Source: DASPJL01 sp035628645
GTDB lineage: Bacteria; Bacteroidota; Bacteroidia; Cytophagales; Cyclobacteriaceae
NCBI GenBank assembly: GCA_035628645.1
Contig: DASPJL010000107.1
Span: forward strand, 1 to 12,509
DNA length: 12,509 nt
Direction: 5' to 3'
The notes under the pieces: model-generated
Told to the model about the DNA's origin: nothing
The model's input: the letters and a program-made list of their open reading frames with translations, nothing else
Databases searched by the model: none
Translations under genes and position numbers: made by a program
In this document: positions 7,945 through 12,509 of the stretch, one piece after another
How positions within the stretch are numbered: the stretch's first letter is position 1
How the letters are laid out: each line of letters opens with the position of its first letter

Positions 7945-8328
7945 ATGAAATTAAAATCAGGTTTTCTAATATTGATCACATTACTTATGCTGGCCGGATG
8001 CAAAAATAAAATAACCATTGAAGGTTTTGATGTGGAAAAATGGAAGACGGATAAAGGCGGTTGTGAAGGCTTAAGGCAAGAGATCAAGCCGGATTTTTTA
8101 AAGATTAAAAACCAACTTAAGGGGTATAGTTCAACTGAGATAATTGAATACCTTGGCAGGCCCGACAAAGAGGACCTTCGTTCCAGAAATCAGAAATTCT
8201 TCTATTATTATCTTGAACCGGGAAAACATTGTGATGAGCCTCGCGGCGTTTCAAAAGCTGAAAAAATCACGATTCGTTTTAGTGCAATGAACCTGGCAAC
8301 CGAAATCAATTATTCTTTTGTGGAATAG
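7945..8328 (+). CDS. Small lipoprotein, possibly BamE/SmpA-like fold
   Basis: This 127-residue protein has a lipoprotein signal peptide: KLK, then a hydrophobic stretch, then the lipobox LAGC with the acylated Cys at 19. The residues after Cys (KNK) are not the acidic run linked to surface export in some Bacteroidota, so an inner-leaflet, periplasm-facing location is more likely. The mature part has a segment IKNQLKGYSSTEIIEYLGRPD (about 56-76), then aromatic strands (KFFYYYLEPG), then a closing strand pair (KITIRFSAMNLATEINYSF). The order helix, LGxP turn, hydrophobic strands and final strand recalls the SmpA/BamE-like fold, but similarity is weak and a role in outer-membrane assembly is not claimed. 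Cys40 and Cys97 could form a disulfide. It is transcribed divergently from the membrane protein-parE unit. Confidence 0.82.
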   Translation: MKLKSGFLILITLLMLAGCKNKITIEGFDVEKWKTDKGGCEGLRQEIKPDFLKIKNQLKGYSSTEIIEYLGRPDKEDLRSRNQKFFYYYLEPGKHCDEPRGVSKAEKITIRFSAMNLATEINYSFVE

Positions 8329-8652
8329 GTGTAATAAAAGGCAATTGATTTTTACAAAATATTTAATAATCTTTCTAATGACGACAAGATATTTATTGCA
8401 AGGTGGCGTATTGAATTTAAATTAGAAAAAAAACTTTTCTATTTGATATTTTATACTGTCACTCCTAAAACGCATAATTTTCTTTATTTAATTATATTTA
8501 AAGAAAAATTTATCCCATTTTTAGCCGTTCTTTCACTTGATTTATTTTTAATAGTTCGACTAAACATTACCTGAAAGTTTTTATCTCAAATGGGTTAGTA
8601 ACACTTCCAATATCAAGGGTTATTTTTGTTAGGTATTTAAATCCTTACTGCT
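8329..8652. other. 324-bp AT-rich gap with no confident gene
   Basis: Very AT-rich sequence after the lipoprotein gene. No clear terminator hairpin follows that gene. A plus-strand frame is open from 8338 to the TGA at 8572-8574 (78 codons) but has no ATG or GTG start; it begins right after tandem TAATAA. A -7-like TATTTTTG lies at 8621-8628. No RNA gene was recognised. Confidence 0.5.
8621..8628 (+). promoter_or_regulatory. Putative -7 element for the 49-residue ORF
   Basis: TATTTTTG fits TAnnTTTG and lies 24 nt upstream of the ATG at 8653. The -33 region offers only TTAG (8595-8598), so support is limited. It would give a leader of roughly 15-20 nt. Confidence 0.35.
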
Positions 8653-8802
8653 ATGAGATACTACAGAATTAGAGTTTTTTTCCTCCTGGGCCTTTTAGTT
8701 TTTCTATTGGTGGGCATTTCGGTTATTTTCATTAACCATGATTCAACCTATTCTGCTCCAATTGTTAAAGAAAGTAAAATGAAAAGCTTCAGTTTACGGT
8801 AA
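8653..8802 (+). CDS. Small single-span membrane protein (49 residues), function unknown
   Basis: The frame runs from ATG 8653 to TAA 8800-8802. The product starts MRYYRIRVFF, continues with one strongly hydrophobic helix (about residues 8-27, LLGLLVFLLVGISVIFI) and ends in a short polar tail containing KESKMKSFSLR. The basic N-terminus before the helix predicts an N-in topology, or an uncleaved signal anchor. No Cys, lipobox or known family is visible. Support comes from the biased amino-acid make-up, the sharp hydrophobic segment and a -7-like element just upstream. It stands alone between the AT-rich gap and a convergent minus-strand gene. It could be a small regulatory membrane protein or a chance ORF. 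Confidence 0.5.
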   Translation: MRYYRIRVFFLLGLLVFLLVGISVIFINHDSTYSAPIVKESKMKSFSLR

Positions 8803-8862
8803 TAAAAACAATAACTTATCGAAAACACACTACTAAAACTCCTTCTGACTATTTATCCTTGC

Positions 8863-8895
8863 TAAACTTTCCTTTAGTTTATTGCACTTGTGCAA
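8863..8895 (-). terminator. Two short hairpins between convergent genes
   Basis: TTGCAC-TT-GTGCAA (8882-8895) and TAAACT-N7-AGTTTA (8863-8881) lie directly beyond the stop (8899-8901) of the minus-strand 74-residue gene. No strong U-tract follows either one. They may form a weak terminator for that gene, or serve both converging transcripts. Confidence 0.3.
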
Positions 8896-8898
8896 ATG

Positions 8899-9123
8899 CT
8901 ATGGAATTTCTGATACGACCTTTGCAAGGTCGGCATAATACAGTCCTTTATCATAATTTACTTTGACCGCCTGATATTCAATATTGGCAAGTGAAGGAAA
9001 ATTATTCAGGAATAAAAGGTCGTTTTCCTTTACTACGTCCTTTGTCAGCGCAATTTGTACCTTTTGGCCTTGCTCCTCGAGCTTTGTTACTTCAAAAGGT
9101 TCATTCAATGAATAGATTTTCAT
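8899..9123 (-). CDS. Small hypothetical protein (74 residues)
   Basis: I do not recognise the family. The product starts MKIYSLNEPFEVTKLEEQGQ and is soluble, with no signal peptide, membrane span, Cys or His. It alternates polar and hydrophobic residues in a way that suggests a small beta-rich fold (for example QKVQIALTKD, then IEYQAVKVNYDKGLYYADLAKVV). The start is fixed: an in-frame TAA lies two codons upstream of the ATG. Amino-acid composition is much more protein-like than that of the overlapping plus-strand frame at 8991-9212, so I chose this strand. It lies 165 nt downstream of the debranching-enzyme gene in the same direction and could be the last gene of that transcript, but the gap is large enough for its own promoter. 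Confidence 0.6.
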   Translation of the reverse strand: MKIYSLNEPFEVTKLEEQGQKVQIALTKDVVKENDLLFLNNFPSLANIEYQAVKVNYDKGLYYADLAKVVSEIP

Positions 9124-9288
9124 TTTTTAACGGGTTTGAGGTATGTGGTTCAGAAAGTTCAACTTGTACCTTCTTGTTTACTTTCATTAAGTTGACCAGT
9201 CTAAATATTTAAGGCCTTCTTTTAACGAGTTCTGCTCATTCCGGCTTTTGTTCAGGATCAAATTATCGCATTATCAAATTAACCTGTT

Positions 9289-11451
9289 TCATCCGAAGAT
9301 TTCAATTTTTAGGTCCACGTCCTTATTAATTAAGGTAATCGTTATTTCATTTCCAATCCTCCTAATTTGCAAGGCAATAGAATGATCATTTATCTTTAGA
9401 TTTCTTATGGTGATGTCTGAAAGAAAAAGAGGAAGTGTCGGTTTATAAAATGACAATGTTTTTTCTTTTGCCTTTATTGTAAGTCCCAAACTTGATTGTA
9501 GCAGCAAAAAGACCGACGCTACGGCCCATGCCTGAGGAGAGCAGGCTACAGGATAGGCTGTCCAGTTTTCTCCCCTTCTTCTTTCAAATCCACAAAATAA
9601 TTCAGGCAGTCTTTGATTCTCTACATAAAGGGAGGTTTCGAACACTGCTGTCATAACTTTCTCCACACCATTTTTTAGTCCATATCGGGAAAAACCATGT
9701 GCAATCATTGCGTTGTCATGCGGCCATATTGATCCATTGTGGTAAGACATAGGGTTATATCGCCTTTCGTCATTTGCCAAAGTTCTCACACCCCATCCTG
9801 AAAACATTTTCTCACTTAATAATGACTTTCCTACTTTTTTGGCTCTTTCCAAAGTAGCAATTCCCGAGAAGAGGCAATGCCCAGCATTTGAAGTGAGCAC
9901 ATTACAGGGCTTTTTGTCACCATCTAAGGCCAAAACATAGGTTTCCTTATCTTCTGACCAAAAAAGTTCATTGAATTTTTCTTTTAACAAATCAGCTTCC
10001 GCTAAAAGACGTATTGCTTTTTCATCATATCCTAAAGCCTTTGCGATTTGACCGGCTCTTAATTTTGCCTCATACACATAAGCCTGTACCTCACACAATG
10101 CAATAGGCGCTTTGGCCAATTCTCCGCTGGAATAGAATATCGAATCGTGGGAGTCCTTCCAGCCTTGATTTACCAGGCCTTTTGAAGATCGCGTGGCATA
10201 TTCAACAAAACCATCACCATCAATATCTCCGTATTCGTTGATCCATCCTAAGGCTTTTTCAATATTTGGCCAAAGCTCCTTTATGGTTTCATCATCGCCT
10301 GTCCTTTCGTAGTATGCTCCGGCCAAAACAATGAATAAAGGAGTAGCATCAATGGTTCCATAATAGAGCTTAAAGGGTATCTCCCCTAATTCTGCCATCT
10401 CTCCTCCCCTCTTTTCATGAAGAATTTTTCCTGGTTCGGCATCCTGAAAATCATTAGTTTCGGTTGCCTGGGTACGAGCAAGATATTTCAAGACGCCCTT
10501 GCTTACTTCAGGTTCAAGCCAAAGACATTCAAATGCCGTAATAATCCCGTCACGTCCGAAAGGCGTACTGTACCAGGGAATACCCGCATAAGGATAAGGG
10601 CCTTCTTTCGTCTTAGTTATCATCGTTATCAAATCCGACTTTGACCGGCTGATCCATTCATTAAAGTGTTCATTGGAAGTGTAGAGATCTGTGGTAGTGG
10701 TTCTTATTCTTTCGCTTTCCTCTTTTATCTCCTTCAGCGCTTTATCATATGTTTTGATTTCTGGCAAATCACCGTCAATATCAAAAGCCACGGCAATTTC
10801 CAAATGAAACCGTTCCTTCGGTTTTAAGGAAACAATGTATTTTACGGTGTTTTCCTGAATTTCCTCTGGCTGTGGAAGAAACTTCAGATGCGTACTTCTG
10901 ACAATATCATCCAAGCCTTTGTATTTTAATATGACAGTGTTTTCCTTTATCTCGTCGGCAAAACGGATGCCTTTGTTTATCCTGGGGGTTCCCCTTACTT
11001 CAAAAATATCTGAAAAATCACCTTCAAACTCAATAGATAAAGAGAAGAAGGATTCCTGAAGGTCAAAATTTGAGAATGAAATTTTTTCATAGCATACCCC
11101 CATCCATAAAAATTTACTTCTTTGAATATGAATGGAGCCATGTTGAACAATTTCTCCCTCTTTATTTTCATAATCGGGATTGGTCAGATCAACAATGGAC
11201 ACATGATTATCTTCGCTAAGATGAGAACTTAACATCAAGGGTCGCTGATTTTCGATCATCAATTGAAGCTTGGAAAGGAAGCGTGTTCCCTGGTGGTATA
11301 AGCCTTGAGTTCCTTTTCCTACCTGATGGATATCTCCAAATTTATCAAACACTCCAAACGACTCTCCATACTTTATTACACTGGTTCTGCTGTCTGCAAA
11401 AGAAGATGTTGCAAGAATATAAAATTGATTTTCAATCTCTAGGTAATTCAT
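9289..11451 (-). CDS. Amylo-alpha-1,6-glucosidase / glycogen-debranching-type protein
   Basis: This 720-residue protein is expected in the cytoplasm, since no signal peptide is seen. An N-terminal beta-sandwich domain (about 20-220) matches the 'glycogen debranching N-terminal, bis' type: SVIKYGESFGVFDKFGDI, then GTQGLYHQGTRFLSKLQL. An (alpha/alpha)6 domain (about 260-655) follows, with WYSTPFGRDG (293-302), YGTIDATPLF (364-373), NQGWKDSHDS (428-437), YHNGSIWPHDN (570-580), PELFCGFER (616-624) and YPVACSPQAWA (633-643). Asp434 and Glu617 are reasonable general acid/base candidates by family analogy (inference). A short C-terminal beta domain ends the protein. The family hydrolyses alpha-1,6 branch glucose in glycogen-like glucans, but members with this N-terminal domain are poorly characterised and the substrate may differ. 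The ATG is fixed by an in-frame TAG two codons upstream. It follows a glycosyltransferase gene by 62 nt, which suggests a shared transcript and pathway. Confidence 0.9.
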   Translation of the reverse strand: MNYLEIENQFYILATSSFADSRTSVIKYGESFGVFDKFGDIHQVGKGTQGLYHQGTRFLSKLQLMIENQRPLMLSSHLSEDNHVSIVDLTNPDYENKEGEIVQHGSIHIQRSKFLWMGVCYEKISFSNFDLQESFFSLSIEFEGDFSDIFEVRGTPRINKGIRFADEIKENTVILKYKGLDDIVRSTHLKFLPQPEEIQENTVKYIVSLKPKERFHLEIAVAFDIDGDLPEIKTYDKALKEIKEESERIRTTTTDLYTSNEHFNEWISRSKSDLITMITKTKEGPYPYAGIPWYSTPFGRDGIITAFECLWLEPEVSKGVLKYLARTQATETNDFQDAEPGKILHEKRGGEMAELGEIPFKLYYGTIDATPLFIVLAGAYYERTGDDETIKELWPNIEKALGWINEYGDIDGDGFVEYATRSSKGLVNQGWKDSHDSIFYSSGELAKAPIALCEVQAYVYEAKLRAGQIAKALGYDEKAIRLLAEADLLKEKFNELFWSEDKETYVLALDGDKKPCNVLTSNAGHCLFSGIATLERAKKVGKSLLSEKMFSGWGVRTLANDERRYNPMSYHNGSIWPHDNAMIAHGFSRYGLKNGVEKVMTAVFETSLYVENQRLPELFCGFERRRGENWTAYPVACSPQAWAVASVFLLLQSSLGLTIKAKEKTLSFYKPTLPLFLSDITIRNLKINDHSIALQIRRIGNEITITLINKDVDLKIEIFG

Positions 11452-11513
11452 AGCCTAATAATTTATAATAAAAACATAATTGAAAGCTTTCTACGTCAAA
11501 TTTCTATGATTAC

Positions 11514-12509
11514 TTATGCTACTGTTAATTCAAATGACCTGCCTCTCACACCTGAGTTTGTCAATGATTTATATAAAGCAACATATTCCTTTGCCATTCG
11601 ATCTGCTGTAAATCTTTCTTCAAAAATTTTTCTACAATCCAGGCGATCAATGCTACTTAAAGTATCTAACGCCTTAACTGCTTCACTTGTCGAACTGACA
11701 ATAAATCCGGTTTTACCGTCTTCCATTATTTCCGGCACACTGCCCACATTAAAGGCAATAACGGGAGTGCCACAAGCCATGGACTCTATCATTACAAGAC
11801 CAAAAGGCTCTTGCCAATCGATGGGAAACAACAATGCTTTAGCTTCTCCCAAAAAGGTCTGCTTGTCTTTCTCATTAATTTCTCCTATAAATTCTATTAA
11901 CGGATGATCAAGCAAATGCTTTATCTTTTCTTCAAAGTAGTCCTTATCTGCATGGTCAATTTTTGCAGCAATTTTTAATGGCATTTCAGCTTGTGTGGCA
12001 ATCTCTATGGCTTTATCAACTCCTTTCTCAGGTGAGACCCTTCCAAGGAAAGCCAGATAGTCTCCGGCGCCTCCTCCAGGAGTAAATAAATCCATTGGGA
12101 GTCCATGATATACATTACCGGTCCAATTAATCCAGGAAAGAGGATTTCTTTGAGCGTAGGAAATGGAATTAACCGGCATTTCATAATACTCCCGGTATAA
12201 AGGCACCAAATCAGGAATATCCAGTCTTCCATGTAGGGTGGTTAAATGCGGTACTCTATTGTAAATTCTGGATGACAGAAAATGAAAGTAGTCGATATGA
12301 TAATGGATGACATCAAAATTATTCATCTCTCTTATTACCTTTTCCAACATTATAAAATGGTGTGTCAACTGATCTTCACAATTTTTATTCAGTCGCAAAG
12401 ATTCGGTACAACAAGGAATTAGCCTTGCTTTGGTAATTGAATCGCCGCTTGCGAATAAGGTGACTTCGTGGCCCATCTTTACTAGTTCTTCAGTTAAATA
12501 AGATACTAT
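11514..12509 (-). CDS. Glycosyltransferase family 4 (5' end outside window)
   Basis: The frame stays open to the window edge: 11 codons (IVSYLTEELVK) lie upstream of the Met at 12476, and they are typical of the first helix of this family, so that Met is internal. About 30 N-terminal residues, including the usual glycine-rich first strand, are missing. Of the 331 visible residues, MGHEVTLFASGDS (12-24) belongs to the N-terminal Rossmann domain, and LGRVSPEKGVDKAIE (155-169) opens the C-terminal, donor-binding domain. EPFGLVMIESMACGTPVIAF (234-253) is the E-x7-E signature, with Glu234 and Glu242, and GSVPEIMEDGKTGFIV follows. The GT-B fold with retaining transfer from a nucleotide sugar is established for family 4; donor and acceptor cannot be told from sequence. 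No signal peptide is visible in this part. The linked debranching enzyme makes an alpha-glucan or storage or compatible sugar role more likely than cell-wall polysaccharide synthesis (inference). Confidence 0.9.
   Translation of the reverse strand: MVSYLTEELVKMGHEVTLFASGDSITKARLIPCCTESLRLNKNCEDQLTHHFIMLEKVIREMNNFDVIHYHIDYFHFLSSRIYNRVPHLTTLHGRLDIPDLVPLYREYYEMPVNSISYAQRNPLSWINWTGNVYHGLPMDLFTPGGGAGDYLAFLGRVSPEKGVDKAIEIATQAEMPLKIAAKIDHADKDYFEEKIKHLLDHPLIEFIGEINEKDKQTFLGEAKALLFPIDWQEPFGLVMIESMACGTPVIAFNVGSVPEIMEDGKTGFIVSSTSEAVKALDTLSSIDRLDCRKIFEERFTADRMAKEYVALYKSLTNSGVRGRSFELTVA

Noticed and set aside
8424..8440. AGAAAA...TTTTCT hairpin as a terminator for the lipoprotein gene
   Set aside because: It is a 6-bp A/T-rich stem almost 100 nt after the stop, in sequence where such pairs arise by chance.
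8991..9212. 73-residue plus-strand ORF overlapping the 74-residue minus-strand gene
   Set aside because: The translation is rich in Phe, Leu, Arg and Ser without pattern, whereas the minus-strand frame has a more natural composition. Only one is likely real.
11506..11907. 133-residue plus-strand ORF
   Set aside because: It is antisense to the conserved C-terminal domain of the glycosyltransferase, whose family signature fixes the coding strand.
1..12509. Defence system, prophage, insertion sequence or RNA gene
   Set aside because: No transposase, integrase, nuclease, methylase, tRNA or rRNA-like sequence was recognised on either strand; the genes are housekeeping, surface and carbohydrate genes.

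Overview
The window is an ordinary chromosomal stretch from a member of the Bacteroidota, probably a free-living Cytophagia- or Flavobacteriia-like bacterium. The evidence is a secreted protein ending in the gliding-motility-associated (CHU_C, type IX secretion type B) sorting domain, a short ParE of the Bacteroidota kind, low GC, start codons without clear Shine-Dalgarno sequences, and several matches to the phylum's TAnnTTTG -7 promoter element. The genus cannot be named from this sequence alone.

Layout. (1) Positions 1-5234, minus strand, hold two large exported proteins. The first-transcribed, 800 residues, has a signal peptide, an IPT/TIG domain, seven FG-GAP/VCBS propeller blades, Ig-like domains and a CHU_C sorting domain. 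A perfect 15-bp hairpin follows it. After that comes a very large Ig-like repeat protein whose first 865 residues are visible and which leaves the window at position 1. Its repeats alternate in two types (A-B) with a period of about 525 bp. (2) Positions 5324-7807, minus strand, hold a four-helix membrane protein of unknown function and parE, 10 bp apart. An imperfect inverted-repeat element runs over the parE stop codon. parC is not next to parE. (3) Positions 7808-9288 hold small genes: a plus-strand 127-residue lipoprotein divergent from the membrane protein, a plus-strand 49-residue single-span membrane protein, and a minus-strand 74-residue protein. A 324-bp AT-rich gap lies between the first two. 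(4) Positions 9289-12509, minus strand, hold a family-4 glycosyltransferase (5' end cut by the window edge) followed 62 bp later by a glycogen-debranching-type amylo-alpha-1,6-glucosidase. This is probably a two-gene unit for alpha-glucan or related sugar metabolism.

The regions do not look functionally linked to one another. I found no RNA gene, CRISPR array, transposase, phage gene or defence system, and nothing that I can defend as a new biological system. The points most worth a second look are the alternating A-B repeat architecture, the inverted repeat that supplies the end of parE, and the abutting divergent promoter elements at 7856-7871.
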